From the NCBI GenBank assembly GCA_034509755.1, contig CM067544.1, positions 12,581,001-12,645,000 on the forward strand: 64,000 nucleotides of DNA. Direction: 5' to 3'. Below the pieces are notes generated by a model, which searched no databases, had not been told where the DNA came from, and saw only the letters and a list, made by a program, of their open reading frames with translations. The DNA comes from Anisodus tanguticus (taxonomy: Eukaryota; Streptophyta; Magnoliopsida; Solanales; Solanaceae). Positions 12,025 through 25,700 of the stretch are shown here, one piece after another (position 1 is the first letter of the stretch; the number at the start of each line of letters is the position of its first letter). The position numbers were made by a program, and so were the translations under genes.

Positions 12025-12636
12025 CTATTCTAACGTGAGCATAGAACGGGACTGGTAGAACGATGGAAGTGAATTACTTTGACGAAGAAGTGTCTCAACG
12101 CCATTATAAGCATCGGATAGGCCTGCAACCATCTGAAGAACAATATGATCATTTGTGACGGGCGCACCAACGTTCTTAAGTTGATCCGCCAATTCCTTCA
12201 GCCGTTTAAAATATGCCGAGACAGTCGGAAAATCCTCCATATTGACATGGGAAAATTCATGTTCAAGAGTGACAGCACGAGAATTTTTGATATCTTGGAA
12301 GATATCATGCATCATATTCCAAGTTTCCATCGCCGTAGCGTCGGATTCAATAATCGTCTGTAAGAGGTCCATAGAGATAGTGGAATAAATCCACTGGAGA
12401 ACTGTAGCATCAAGTGTCATCCATAACGTAGGGTCATCCTCGGGGGTAGGCACCTTCTCCTTGCCTGTTACCGAGGGGATGATGTGATGAAGGACTTGAT
12501 GCGAGTGTCCGTGAACTTTAAATAATTCCGCCCACGTCGCGTATTGGACGTTTTCCATCTCAAGAATAATAGGGATGTGGTTCTTGATGTTGGCGACTGT
12601 AAGGGCATGATAAAACGTGTTCTTTGAGGTAGACAT
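12025..12636 (-). pseudogene. Copia gag (UBN2-like) open frame
   Basis: A 203-codon frame beginning MSTSKNTFYHALTVANIKNH, with the YATWAELFKVH and WSTIS-like hallmarks (here WIYSTISMDLL) and the VSAYFKRLKELADQLKNVG stretch typical of plant copia gag. The following zinc-knuckle region (about 11600-12020) is GC-rich and out of frame. The gag frame itself looks intact, but the element cannot make pol. Confidence 0.8.
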
Positions 12637-12800
12637 GATAAAAGAACAAGAGGAGAATCAGGGATTTGGAAGAGAATTTGTGAAGAGGGGAGGGAAGGGC
12701 TCGGATTCCGAGGATAGAAACGGCTCGGATTCCGAGGACAGAAACGGGCAGCGGAAGCTTGTTGTGGAGAAGATATTTTAGCCCTAGACTTCTGATACCA

Positions 12801-12997
12801 TGAAAGAGAATAATTCCTTGATTATTTTCATTAATGAAGATGTCAATATATACAATATACATTATCTAAATATGAAAAATTATATTCTTACTATAATACT
12901 AATATCCTAATTACAATTGTACAAGAATTCTACAAAATATGGTAAGTAACATAAATATACTTGTTTTGTCTGTGATATTCATACACAGTTTCTATCA
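12801..12997 (-). repeat. 5' LTR of the copia element
   Basis: A 197-bp LTR (TGAAAGAG...TCTATCA on the plus strand). The primer-binding site lies directly inside it (12791-12800). The ATAGG duplication follows at 12998-13002. Confidence 0.85.
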
Positions 12998-13357
12998 ATA
13001 GGCAAGATTAGGAAACTATATGGATATTCTCTACAAGAACGAAATTTATAAAATGACTTCACAAAATCTGTATTGTCTCGTTTTAGCGGCTTTATGCCTT
13101 CAGTAGCATCATATTCATGTTTAGATGTATTTATTAAGTATTACTTTCTTCTCCAATTAAGCAAACCTTATTTCCTTTTGATATGTTGCAAAATTAAAGT
13201 ACTATTTAGAGCTTGATTAACATTTCTTTGATTGTTCTAAATCTAAGACCATTATACAAATAGTTTAATGTAAACCTTAATATAATAATTAATTGGAATA
13301 TTTTATTTTGCTTGTAATATATGTAGTTCAGTATCTTAGCGCGCGTAGGCTTCCGGG

Positions 13358-14293
13358 TAGAACTGTCAAAAACGGGCTGGCCCAGCCTATCTGGGCTTTG
13401 GAATTTGATGGCCATGCCGGGCTGGCCCACCATTTTGATGAGTCTTTAAACAGCAAGCCCAATCCATCACTACTCTGCGGACCTGGCCGGACCAGCCTAT
13501 TTGTTTTTAAAAAATATTTCATAATTTTTTAATTTAAATTCTAATTTAAAATGCTAATATAAATATTTACAAGATAATATTATATGGTGTTACCACTTAC
13601 TAACCAAGTCTCAAATCCACAAATAAAATTATTCTAATAATGCTTATTAAATTTGGCTTCAAGTAAAGATTTGATTGTATGGTTTCGGTAGGAAATATCT
13701 ACTATTCTATGCAATTATTTTGGGTACAACTGAAGAAGACGATCTTGTAGGACCAAACCTTTTGCGAAACTGGATAACTTTTGACATTGTTAACACTTAA
13801 CATATTAATAACTGATATCACTCAAACCAAACAGAGATATTAATAGCAAACTAAACAGTTAATGAGTAGCGATACAACTAGCTAAATTCATATTAACCTA
13901 GCTTTGTTTCAATAGATCTCAATAAAACGCAAAAGAAAATGATAATATTCCATTCATTTAAAGTAAAAATGAATTTCTCAAAGAAACTTCCATGACACTT
14001 ATGATGTATCCAATACGAGCACATCATCTTCATTAAGCACATCTGATTTTGTTTGTGACAAGATTGTCTTAACATCTTCAGTTTCTTTCTATTTTTTTAT
14101 TTTTAGATTAAATTTTTTTGGCCCACGGGCTGGCCCAACCCACACACACTCAAGCCCACGAATCAACGGGCTTACTCGAGCTGGGCTAAAAAGCCTCATT
14201 CTTAAATGGATTCCAAAAATTCAAGCCCAATCCTATCAAATTACGGACTGGGTTGGGTCGGCCCACGGGCCTTAACCCACATTAACGGCTCTA
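13358..14293. mobile_element. Non-autonomous hAT transposon
   Basis: A 936-bp element with short inverted ends: TAGAACTGTCAA at the left, and TAGAGCCGTTAA reading in from the right. The near-identical 8-bp duplications are cttccggg (13350-13357) and ctttcggg (14294-14301). Both ends carry GGGCTGGCCC-type GC-rich subterminal repeats (13374-13500 and 14120-14280) around an AT-rich core. No transposase was seen. A partial second copy lies at 1-630. Confidence 0.8.
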
Positions 14294-14301
14294 CTTTCGG
14301 G

Positions 14302-15459
14302 ATAGTATAGTCTATATGTGTGGCTCCGCTTTCATAATATAGAATGCATTTAATAACAAGCAAGAATGCTCCAGTGGTGTTGTTTATGCGTATAAGAAAT
14401 AGGAAGTTAACTTATACACAGATACTTTGACTATTTCTTTTAGTATCAGTGCATTTTAATCTGAGATTAATTAATATAATTTTCAGGTTATAATCCCATT
14501 TACTAAAGATGATTACATATAATTACTTTTTAAGTGATCTGATCAATAGTGTAAAAGTTCTTTTACACAATGCAGTGTATTAGAAATTAAACTCATAAAA
14601 TTTGAATTTAACTCATATTCACTCATATATAACGAAACTTTTGCATTATCAGTGCAATTTCAGGTTATTATTAGTACTAATTATACTAAATATATATAGT
14701 TACAATAATTATATTTCAAATAGTATATAGTTCTATGCATTGATAGTGTAAAATTATTTACACGATCAGGTAATATACAAGATAATTATAGGTAGATCTC
14801 TATGATAAATGTTACTCCCTCCATTCTAATTTATGTGATGGTGTTTGACTGAATTGAACATGCAGTTTAAGAAATAATAAAGACTTTTGAAACTTGTGAT
14901 CTAAAATAAGTCATAGATATTTGTGGCTATAAATTATCTCATTATGGATAAAATGAGTATTTTAATATTAAATTATTACAATTAAATACATAAAAATATC
15001 ATTCTTTTTTAGACTGAGGAAATAATTGTTAGTCATGAATAACTTAAATCTTATTTTATATAACATGATAATGTAAAAAAAATTATATTGTAATATTGTA
15101 TATCAGAAAGAAAAAGAGAAGAAAAGAAATGAAGAAGGTGACCTCATCGATCTCTGAGACTTTGATGTATTCAATGAATACAACAAATCAACAGTCTTAT
15201 CCTCCGCACAAGAACATGACACGTGGATGCAATCACGATCGTTAAATCAAAAAGAAAAGTCAGATGGGCCACTCATACAATTTGGGCTCAACACTTGAGT
15301 CTTATATTACTTAGCTCAAAACTGAAATAAAATGCATGGGCCTGCATATTTGGACATCATGAACCAACGACCCAACAACAAAATTTGTACATGGTATTCT
15401 TTCATTTAGCATCTTCTAGAATTAGTGATGTATACAAAAATACAAAATTAATTATAATT
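14302..15459. other. Spacer with small palindromic repeat and a partial MITE
   Basis: Around 14545-14775 there are paired tttacac/gtgtaaa palindromes suggesting a small AT-rich MITE. At 14815-15020 a Stowaway-type start (ctccctccattctaatttatg) is present, but the matching right end is missing. No gene was seen. Confidence 0.45.
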
Positions 15460-17472
15460 TGTTAGAATTTTTTTTTAATTATAGTCTCGTCTTTAGATAT
15501 TACATAGCAGTCCTTTTGTAATCAATATTTATAGATGTAAGTAGCAAGGGAATGCAAGAAGAAATTTTTTTCCAAATTATCAGTCTTATTTTCATTTCCT
15601 TCATGGTATCAGAGCAGTGAAAGCTCAATCCATTTCACTAAACATACAATCAATTTTATCTCTTTCTTCCTCTTCAAGCAAATATGGCTGAAGAAACTGT
15701 AACTATCATTACAAATCAAAAACCATCAGTTTTGATTCCAATCACCCATACCACTTTCATCCTTTAAATGCTCCCGAAATGAACCTTGTCAACACAGTGT
15801 TTGATGAAAGATATTTTCCTGGATGGAGGAGATCAATCCTAATTGTTCTATCTGCAAAGAATAAACTGGGTTTCATAAATGGTAAATGCAAAGAACCAGA
15901 TTTGAACTCAAATGAATACTCACAATGGTATTGTTGTAATGACATGGTCACTTCATGGTTACTCAACTCACTATCAAAGGACGTTGGAGATAGTGTTATC
16001 TACTCTAAAAATGCTAAAGAACTTTGGAACAGTCTAAAGAGCATATTTGGAAGATCAAATGGGGCCAAACTGTTTCACCTGCAGAGGAACTGAGCAGTTT
16101 AGTACAAGAAAATTCAGACATCTCAGGCTATTTCACAAAGCTTAAGAGACTTTGAGATGAGTTAGATTCTCTAAAATCAGATGTGGTATGCATTTGCAAC
16201 TGTGTAATGGGAAGGCTAAACTAAGCAAGTATATGCAAGACTAAAGGCTCATTCAGTTTTTAATGGGCTTAAATGATGTTTATGCTCATGATGGCGAAAC
16301 ATCTTAATGATTAACCCTCTGCCTGGTATGGACCATGCTTACTCACTCCTACTTCAGGATGAAAATCAAAGAGAGACATATGTTAATGCACAAGTCTTTA
16401 CAGACTCTTCATCCTTCATGGTCATAAACCAGGGTAAGAACAATTACAGATCTGGAAATCAAGCTTTCAAGGGTGAAAATCTTGTTCAGATCCTGGGAAC
16501 TATGCTAAAACATTTGGCAACACACATGCTAGACCTAAGGCAATGAGAACCAAGTTCAATCTTAATGTGATTTGTATCTATTGTTCAAAGGTTGGGCATG
16601 TCAGTGATGATTGCTATATGTTACATGGGTTTCCAAAGGATTTCAGTTCGACAAAGAAAAGAATGCTCAGAATCCTAAAGGCATTGCTGCAATTTCCTAT
16701 GAAGAAAATGAGGAGAGCAATGATCCTCACACTACACAGGACACTATCACCACTTTTCAGCATCTCACCAAGGAACACAAATTAGAAGTGGCACAGATCT
16801 TTAAACAAATTCATATGGCACAATGAGGAACTTCAACACCTGACACTAATGCTATAGTTGGTACAATTCTTAAATATTCAGCCTTTTCTCTCTCAGTTTT
16901 CAACTCCAACATCTGGATCATTGATTCAGGTGCATCAAAACATATGTTTTTTTATTCTAATTATTTCTCTTGTCTCACTCCTCTCCTTGTGCCCTTAAAC
17001 ATTATCATACCTAATTCTTTTAAGTTTATTGTGACTCATGCAAGGAATTGTTTCTATCCTACCCAATCCCATCCTTACAAATGTGCTTCATGTTACTTCT
17101 TTTAAGTACAATTTGATTTCAGTAAATAAATTGTGTATTCAACTCAACTGCAATACTTTATTCACAATTAGTGGATGTCTCTTGCAGGACCATTTACTAA
17201 GGAGGATAGAGGCTTTTGGTGATGTCAAAGATGGATTGTACTTATTGCAGCATTCAATTCATAGGTCTAGTGTTTGTCTTAAAAATAATGTAGTTTATAA
17301 TCCATAAGAAAATGAATCAAAGTTTGTTTATGAGTTAGTTTCTTTTCCAGTTTCCAAAGAAAATGTTGTTGCTACTGCTATCTCAGATGTAAGCCTTGGC
17401 ACATCAGGCTTGGGCATTTGCCTTTTTACAGTAATGAAACTTTCAGTTTTATCAAGTCTCATTCTATCTCTA
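15460..17472 (+). mobile_element. 5' part of a copia (Ty1) retrotransposon, plus strand
   Basis: A short LTR (about 15460-15603, TGTTAG...TTCA) is followed at once by the primer-binding site tggtatcagag (15604-15614) and a leader. The gag frame starts near 15684 (MAEETVTIITNQ) and shifts near 15765. It continues with the Retrotran_gag_3-like NTVFDERYFPGWRRSILIVL at 15785. The CCHC knuckle CIYCSKVGHVSDDC lies at about 16574-16615, the protease motif DSGAS at 16924-16938, and the gag-pre-integrase motif WHIRLGH at 17397-17417. Several stops and frameshifts are present. The element ends where a gypsy-type LTR begins at 17473. Confidence 0.8.
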
Positions 17473-19830
17473 TGTAATGAACTATTCCATCGTTACATGC
17501 ATTTTAACCATTTTACCCCTGTTGACTCGATTCTCGTAGTTATAAGACGATTCTAGTACAAGTTGTGAAATTAGAACCTTAAAGAGTGAAAGTGTTGACT
17601 GATAGTTGACTTTTGTGTAAACAGATCTTTATTGGAATTCCGTCAATTTTGTGAGGTGTGGAGGGTCGTTTATGACTTGTTGGGATAGTTGGTTCAGTTC
17701 CCGAGGCTCTCACGAGCATTTTTGGCTATTGGTTGGAAATCTAGTTTAGACCGTTGGGGGTTGACTCGAAGAAAAATACCTCCGATGGAAATTCTGAGAC
17801 CGTGAGCGAGTCCGTAGCATGTTTTTACATATGTGTACATATCTGGTTTGTGTGTAGGAAGTCTCGAGTGACTATCAAATTTTGGGTCAAAATTGTAGAA
17901 AAGTTGTTTTACTGATTTTCTGGTGCACTCGCGGAGGCGAGCCTCAGTGTGCCCCAGCGGGCCTTTGGCTACTGCAGCGGACGGTGATCTGCTGCAGCGA
18001 AGGATTGGATTTTTGTGCTTGACCGCGGGCGCAGGTGCTGCAGCGGGCCTTTGGCTGCTGCAGCGGACGACAGGAAAACAATAGCCTTTTTAAGTGTGAA
18101 ATAAACTCTTCATTTCTCATCTTCTCAAATATTTCTCCAAGGCAATTCTAGAGAGAACCCAAGCACTTCTAGGAGGATTTCTCTTTGTGGTAAGTCTCTC
18201 AACCTAGTATTCACTATTTCAACATTCCTAAGCTTGATTCCATGTTAGAAATACATTAGAATCTAGGAGGAAATATAAGTGTTAATGAAAACTTCATGAA
18301 AAAGGTTCTAGTCTTTCAAATGGAAATTGTTGGAGCATTTAACTATTATAATGGTAGAAATTGATTAGTTCATGATTTATATGCTTGAATCTTCCCTTAT
18401 TCTTGATGAATTTGATTGTTGGAATACTAGGGTTTATACTCAAATTGGGGGGTTTTGTATAAATTGATGAAATTGGCCTAGTCTTAAGTTGATTTAGCAA
18501 TTGGTTAGAAGGATTGGACTCCTAGAACGTTGAATTTCATATTTCACTTTTAAAATAATTGTTTTACCCTTGTGAGCCCGTTTCCCCCTTTCTCCCATAG
18601 TTGTGTTGGGTTCGAAGGATAGTTTAATGCTATGGGTGTTGTTAATTTCATGCTCTAACTTAGATTTTGATAATATTAGACTTTGAGTACTACCGTGATC
18701 TTCGGAAGGAAAAGGCTCTAGTGAGATCGTTGTGACTCCCGCTCGGCATTCCAGGTAGGCTATAACTTATCTTCTTGTTAGACTTCGATTAACGAAGTGT
18801 ATGAATAGTTAGATACTATTGGAGAAAGCATGTACACCTTCAGATATGAAGTTGGGATGGATTACTTAGATTGGTTACTGTTGAGTGAATGTGACTTGTT
18901 GCCTCTTTGTGATTACTAGACTTGTACGTAGTTGCCATACCATACTTGTGTTATAACTGTATCTCACATATCTTGGTATTATCTTGGAAAGGGGAAATGA
19001 CTTGACTTGATACTGATATTATGATATGTATCAATGTGTGGCACAATTGGACATTTGATATGATACACTTGATATGGTCATTGCATTACATTCATCCTTA
19101 TTTTCATGATATATTTATATGATATGTGATTGGCATGATGATGATAAGTAAGAAGGAAACATTTGTGATTCAAATGACATATTATGTTGTGTATCCATCT
19201 CTATGATGAGTGATACCTAGTGACTAGTGGGGTGTTCGGCGGAAGAGTCATATCTAGGCTATGTGATACATAGTGACTGGTACATGGACTTCACGGGTCC
19301 CCCATAAGTCATAATTGATCGGATGTAGAGATATTCTGCCCGGAGCATGTATGTACGGATATTGCATGCGGTCATTGCATTGCATTGTATAATTACTCAC
19401 CATTCATTCATACTCATGAATCCTGACTTGATTCTCTATACTTGGTCGGTTATTCTTGGACTGTGATATTACTTGTACCTGATTGCGAGCATGTATATCT
19501 TTCAATTTTGTTCTTATACATATGTTAGTTAATTGTTGTCAGCCTATGATATCTACCGTTACATAGAGTTTGTACTGATACTACCTTGCTACATTCTTTT
19601 CTAAATGCAGAGTACGTGACCAGTTCTACATTGACTCCTCGAGACTGATCTCGAGGCTACCTACTGAGTATTCTAGGGTGAGCATACTGGATGGATCCAC
19701 TGTCGGGAGACTCCTTCTCTATCACTTGTCTTACTTTAATTCTGAGACGGTATTCCTACTTCTGAGACTTATGTATTATTCAGACATAATCTGCTTCCAC
19801 TTTTTGTATGCACTTCTATTTTCCGATCTG
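17473..19830 (+). mobile_element. Long gypsy-type LTR (probable solo LTR; right end uncertain)
   Basis: The stretch starts TGTAATGA, directly abutting interrupted copia coding sequence. For over 2 kb it has no open frame and has the texture of the long LTRs of Solanaceae Ty3/gypsy elements. It contains a GC-rich ctgcagcggac repeat at 17940-18070 and a splice-like ggattt...ggtaagtctct at about 18174-18200. No primer-binding site or gypsy coding sequence follows. The right boundary was not found (19680-19850 possible), so solo LTR is an inference. Confidence 0.5.
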
Positions 19831-20061
19831 TCAGCAGGAGGACTTGTGCTACTCCCATTAACAACATCCAACAAATTCTCGCCAACAAGGTATGAGTCCA
19901 TACATGTCTTTCATTCCTTGTAATTAGACTGGTTCAACAATTCCATCCCCAGTCCATTAAACGATCGCTCAAATCCATTTAGAAAACCAGTTGAATCTAT
20001 CACTACCCCAACCTTGAAAATAAAATCCAGAAGCCAACGTATGGTTATGACTCTGATACCA

Positions 20062-20494
20062 TGTAGAGAATTAACATAAGAAAGGTAAAGTTGGGGAGAC
20101 CTTCTGCTAGCCCAAGATCGTTAACTAAGATCAGAAGATTCAACTAAAGAAAGGAAACTATGGAAGGAAAACTTTGCTTCTTGAATTGGCTTTGAATGAT
20201 TTGTATTTGCTTGGTTACAAATGTTCAAGGCCACCCCTATTTATACTTGTCTAGAGATGGTTCTAAATACATCTATAAAAGTCTAGTTACCATTATCTTC
20301 TAACACTATTCTAGAACATCTAGATATTATTCTAAGATCTAGATAATTCTATCATCTACAACTATCTAAATATCTAGAATTTATAGATATTTCCTAAGTA
20401 TAAATATCAAAGATATCACAATATAACTTTCTAGAAACTCTTCTAAATATCTATGATATTTGTCCTTCCAAAAAATTAACTTTAATTTTTCACA
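20062..20494 (-). repeat. Copia-type LTR in minus orientation
   Basis: On the minus strand an LTR (TGTGAAAAATT...TTCTCTACA) is followed by tggtatcagagtc (20061-20049), the usual copia primer-binding site. A minus-strand TATA-like context caagtataaataggg lies near 20250. Internal sequence to the left is short and unrecognised (about 19850-20048), so the element has lost its body. Confidence 0.6.
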
Positions 20495-22466
20495 GGAAGT
20501 TTTTCTTACAATATTAATGTATATAGCTTAAAATACAAAAGAAGCTACTTCATCTGTTTGTTAAGGAGTACTATCAAAAGAAGCATGTGGTTGTGGTTAA
20601 AACCAGCTGGCTGCTACTACATGATTTAATTTGTATAAAAACAACATTCTAGCGTTATAGGTGACAGCTGTGAACATAATATACAACCAAACAAGACATA
20701 ACATAGATGGCTGAACCACATGACTTTTATCTAAAATGTCCTTACGCAAGATAGGTAAGAAGTATTGTATCAAAAGAGTCAAAAGAGCTAATTAAACGAT
20801 AGGGATGGACTATGCAGTACTTCCTTTTCTCTTTTATATATACTTTTTCCTTATTTTCACACTTGTAATGCACTTGTAACACGGAAGATGCTAAGGTCCT
20901 ATAGCTTTCACGAATGATATCTCTTAGTAATATACGACAGATCTTGGTGGGAAAGAATCAACAAAAAAGTCAGGCGACTTGGTTAGATATTGACACACAT
21001 AATAAGTAGCTCTGGTTCTCCTTGCTTTCTTTCACTAATAATCGTAATACGACAGATTGGTAATAGACAACGTGCGAAATAAATCAACAAAAATGACCTG
21101 AAATTTATTAGATATCGTTTTCAAATTAAAGTGTCCGCGATAATTAAAATTCTTCATGCACGATACTATCAAATCTTACAATAGTTAGCAAGTCACGGAA
21201 CCATGTCCTTAGGAATACATGGCTGGCGTTGGGATACAAAGCCTAGGCAAGTGTTAGCACCATGAGCGTGCATATTGCAAGAGGAGGAAAAGACTCAACC
21301 ATGCACACAAAATCCTACGAGTTAATTGTAGTAGGGTACACGGAAAAAATAAATTGTAGTAGGGTACGAAAGTGATGTTTGTGGGCTCCATATGTTATGT
21401 CCAAATCGTTTTTTGATGAAAGTTACAGCTCCCCAATTATTGAAGAAATAATATACTGCTAATGTCCAGTTTGGAACCTATTTTTATATGAGGAACGGCT
21501 TCTTCACAATTTCAACAGAAAAAAATATGAGTAAGGTAAGATCGAGCAGCTTTATTATAGTGTAATTTTGCCAATTTCATACAGCTAACTAGCCCAGACT
21601 CGCTAGTGGAACTTGCATATATTTCTGTTGGACTTAGAAACGGGTGCAGAACTGCAGATCATTTGATATAACATTCGACCAAAATTTGAAGGCATTAATA
21701 GGCCAAACTGAGAAATAGTTGCTGCTAGAGGAAAGGGAATCTTTAGCGTAACTTTTACATGAATTCATTTCGCATAGATCCTTTCCACATGTAGAAACCC
21801 TAAAACAAAGTCATACTTCCTGAAATTCTACAATTAGCTTGAAGCATCTCAAGCGTAGCGCAATAAACATGGATAAAGCGCCCACACCCCTTTAGGCAAC
21901 ATTACAACTCAAAAAGTAAAAAGGATGTATCTCAAAGAATGAGTTGCACGTTTAGAAAAGGTCCACTATAGTGGCGCAAAGGATTTCAAAACTAAAATCA
22001 ATAAGCCACTGCACTGAAAAAGCAGCCATATTGTGGCGGACAGAGGCAATGCGGAAATAGCTATGGGCAACAATTAGTATCTTGGAAACCGAATCCTTGA
22101 TGCATGGATAGAGACAGTGGAGACAACTACAGACAATAATTAGTATCACGGCCTAAAAATGCTTAATGTCATAATCGAGAGTCGAACTCACAGCCTTAAA
22201 CATTTTCTGAACCTTCTTGGCCACTACGGTGGAAGTTTTTCTTGTGTTAATGGGATTCAAGTATCAATATATATACATAAAAGTACAACATATTCTGCCA
22301 AAGGGGATTCAAATAACCACCACTTGGCCAATGTGGCTAGACCACTGCCTTGACACATCAGTTGCAAGAACTCTTTTCAAGCCATTTGAAACCTAAAGGG
22401 TGGGTCGTAGGAGAGCCGGGAGCATAAGAGTAAAAAAGATGCAATTGGATTGCACATTTAACTAGT
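20495..22466. other. Unassigned intergenic sequence
   Basis: No gene or recognised repeat was seen. Short open frames on both strands have no recognisable character. Confidence 0.4.
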
Positions 22467-22647
22467 AAAAGGGCAGCCCGGTGCACAAAGCATCCCGCAT
22501 TAACCGGGTCCGGGGAGGGGCCGCACCCCAAGGGTGTGATGTAGACAGCCTACCTAATGCAAGCATTAGCGGCAGCTTCCACGACTCGAATCTGTAACCT
22601 ATAGGTCACAGGAAAACAACTTTACCGTTGCTCCAAGGCTTCCCTTC
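22467..22647 (-). mobile_element. tRNA-derived SINE (cagcccggtgcac family)
   Basis: The plus strand runs gggcagcccggtgcacaaag...ctccaaggcttcccttc. Read on the minus strand it gives a tRNA-like 5' part, with a box A-like segment near 22625-22640 and a box B-like GATTCGAGTCGTGG at about 22580-22593, and ends in gggctgccc and T/A-rich sequence. This is a common Solanaceae SINE; other copies lie at 27193, 27741 and 46905. It lies just downstream of the FMP32-like gene. A target duplication was not clear. Confidence 0.65.
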
Positions 22648-22794
22648 AATTGAGATACTATATATAGTATACTACCGTTATGATGTCTGCTAATGCAATT
22701 GAGATATAGGTGTGATACAATTCTTTATCCATTGAGCGGCAAAGATGCTGAACAACTATATTCTTTATCAACATTAGCATTGTACTCCAGCCAC

Positions 22795-25700
22795 TTACTT
22801 CAAAAGGCGGACTACGGCCAAACCAACAGCAGATATAGAGACAAGGGTCCCTATGCAATATTTAATAACATCATATTTTGCAGCTTCCAACTGAGCCCTT
22901 AGTCCATGAATTTCCTGGCATAACATAATTACATACAAAGGCAGAAAGGATTAGTACAATTTACCAGGTATCAAATGTCAATCTATAGTTAGTTATTACA
23001 CTCACTCGGTCAAGTTTGTTAGTGAGGTTGGCAGTTTCTTGATTCTGATTTGCTAGTTCATCCCGGATTCTCCTGCACAGAGAGCCGAACAGTTGACACT
23101 AGTCGTAAAGAGCAGACTAGCAGGTTAATCTACAATCATACTACTAACAATTATGCAATAAGTGGCGGCTTAATCTACAAAGATACTGAAGATAATGCAC
23201 AAAATGAAATAGTGACAGTAGCTCCTTACCCCCTTTCAAGATTGAGATCCAACCTATGGCCAGCAGTGACTTTGTCAATTTCATGCCTGCAATAACCCAA
23301 ACAGGGACCCGAGAAAAAATTACAAATCTCAAAAAAAAAAAAAATATATGGAAGTGGTAATAAGAAAATATAGTTTGTGAAGGCCGACCTCAATTCACTG
23401 CGCATCTTTTCTATATCACTTTTGAGTTTTTCAATTTCATGTTGCAGTAGAGAAAAGTGGTTCTCCTGGATCACCGAATGAATGAAGCATGAATCATTTT
23501 ACAAGTTTAGACGCCCATGGATCATCATGAAATAGAAAATCAGTCCAATGTAAAAGACATAGAATTAAGAGGTTTACTAATTTGCACTACCCTCGTATTA
23601 GTACTACACCAATGTACATATGTACGTAAAGATCAACGTATCGACTCACATGACTGCATCTCTCTTTTTTCCTTTTTGATTTAGCACAGCATCAGATATC
23701 AATTCTCTCATATCTGATAGATTATCAGAGGTATTATGAGAAGAAAACACGACTCTTCGCTGCTGTCACAAGCAACAAAGGGGAGGAAATCGCCACTGCC
23801 CTTTAGTCACTTTTCAAAAATGTTGTGCGTAAACAATCACCATTACAAGACTTAGAATTCCATCGCAAGCAGAACCCACCAAACCACGCACTCACTGGAT
23901 CTTCATGAGCCACCACTCACAACCAGAAGCCTCTGGAGTCCGTTGCAGAATGCCATACACAGAGACAATTAAAACACTTTCAGGCAACATTTGACAAATA
24001 CTTATCATGCTGAGGACGCCAATTGATTCCAACATCACCCACCTACATTCTGAAAATTTTCTGCCAACTCCGGCAATCATTTAAGCAACAGAACACTCAT
24101 ATTCTACAATTCTAGCTCACTTTCAGGTCTGTTTCTGCCCACTCTAACACTCTTTCTCAACTTTAAGGTTGTATTATACTTCTATCTTTAATTCTCAAAC
24201 TAACATTTTACCTTTGAGCCCTTTCAGTCCACAAATATGAATTTTGGATTTGGCAACATTATTCTGAAAACATCTATGTTAGTAACACCAGCCCTATAAT
24301 TACCACATCATTTTTATTGCAGGAGCCAGTAACCTATCATGGTCCTCCATCCAATTGTGTGGAAAAGCGGTGTCCACAAACAACTTGCAAAAAAAAAAAA
24401 AAAAAAAGGGAAACCCAAAGAGATTGATGTTGAGAAAAAAGCGTCCATTAAAAAGGTCTGTGCACAGTTTTGTAGCCCTATGAGGCATTTTGTTAATTTG
24501 AATTTGATAACATATGATAGTAAGTCTGCAAAAGGATTATGCCTTATACATTAAGGATATATCTCAACCTATGATGTGATTCAAAAAGAATTAAATAGAG
24601 AAGAATGAATAGGATATGTCTATGTATTTGGAATAGGTTCAGGTTTTTTTCTTTCTTCAAGTTGTTATCGACGAATTCGATGAACACGCTCCGACGGTTC
24701 TTCTAGTGGTATTTTTAGGGATCATCCGTGTCTTAATCCTGTCAGTGAACGTATAGTTGAGCTTCAATATGATATACGACAGAAATTAGGAGCCTTGATG
24801 CCTTGATGCCTTGATGCCTAACAAGAGTGCCCAAAAAGTTCTGGAAGCGTCCGAGTTTGGGATAGAATGTTATTTTGATGAAGAATCTTCATTGATGGCA
24901 TCACGAAGATGCAAAAGAACTACAAAAGAGGTTACAAAATATAATGAGTTAGCTCCATTACATAAGGGAGTATGCTAGGACCAGGGAGCTAACAAAGTTC
25001 AATAAAAATTCAGGGGAATCTACACGGGATAAACTGTGCCCACGAAAAAAGTACAAAAAACATCTAACCTTAATGAGTGGTTTGGAGTTGATACACCACC
25101 ATATATGTTCCTTTCTGTTCACAAACACCACATAATACTAGCAGTGTGCTTCTAACTGTATAACTAGGGTTTTCCCCTTTTAATAAGTTAGTTCTAGGTT
25201 ATTTTTTAGCTCAGGAGGAATATCATGGCTATCAACTGGATCCTAAGTAGAATTTCATATCTCCAGATGTCACTTGGTCTCTAACTCATCCTTTCTTCTT
25301 GTATTCTAGAAGCAGCATGTCATCTCTGAAATTTCAATTGTGCCACATCTTAGACTCCATGATCGTCAATCTCTACCATCTGATCAACACCCACACCTCC
25401 CACAGAACCACACCTCTTGACATGCTAATCGTGTTAGCGACTTACACCTACTCAACAGACTCACACCTTGCACCAAATCCTTTCATTGCCACATGCATTG
25501 ACATCTTCATCACCTCTTACTATATTGAAAAGGTAATTGCTCCATCTTCCAAATCAAGTTTCAAGGTTTGGAAAAGGAACTTTCTGGCAAGTACCTTAAG
25601 TTCACATTATTTCAGTTGACTAGTGCAAATATTGACATAGAACTTCAAATAGTAGTTATTTTAAGAAAAAGTCAAATGCTGATGTAAAGTAGATCAAGGA

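Larger units (their letters stand above)
8247..12997 (-). mobile_element. Near full-length but decayed copia (Ty1) LTR retrotransposon
   Basis: The element is 4751 bp between 197-bp LTRs at 12801-12997 (5') and 8247-8443 (3'), and is flanked by the 5-bp duplication ATAGG (8242-8246 and 12998-13002). The primer-binding site reads tggtatcaga on the minus strand (12800-12791). Order on the minus strand is gag with a UBN2-like domain (12636-12025), gag-pre-integrase WHARLGH (near 11200), integrase core pieces (about 11000-10215), reverse transcriptase (about 9970-9300) and RNase H (about 9300-8444). Frameshifts and stops break pol into at least eight pieces. By eye the LTRs differ at roughly 10 percent of positions, so this is an old insertion. 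Confidence 0.9.

Noticed and set aside
11650..12033. 127-codon Ala-rich plus-strand open frame
   Set aside because: It is antisense to the gag zinc-knuckle linker of the minus-strand copia element.
12699..12745. Tandem repeat ggctcggattccgagga (two copies) as a regulatory array
   Set aside because: It lies in the leader of the copia element between the primer site and gag, and is a simple two-copy duplication.
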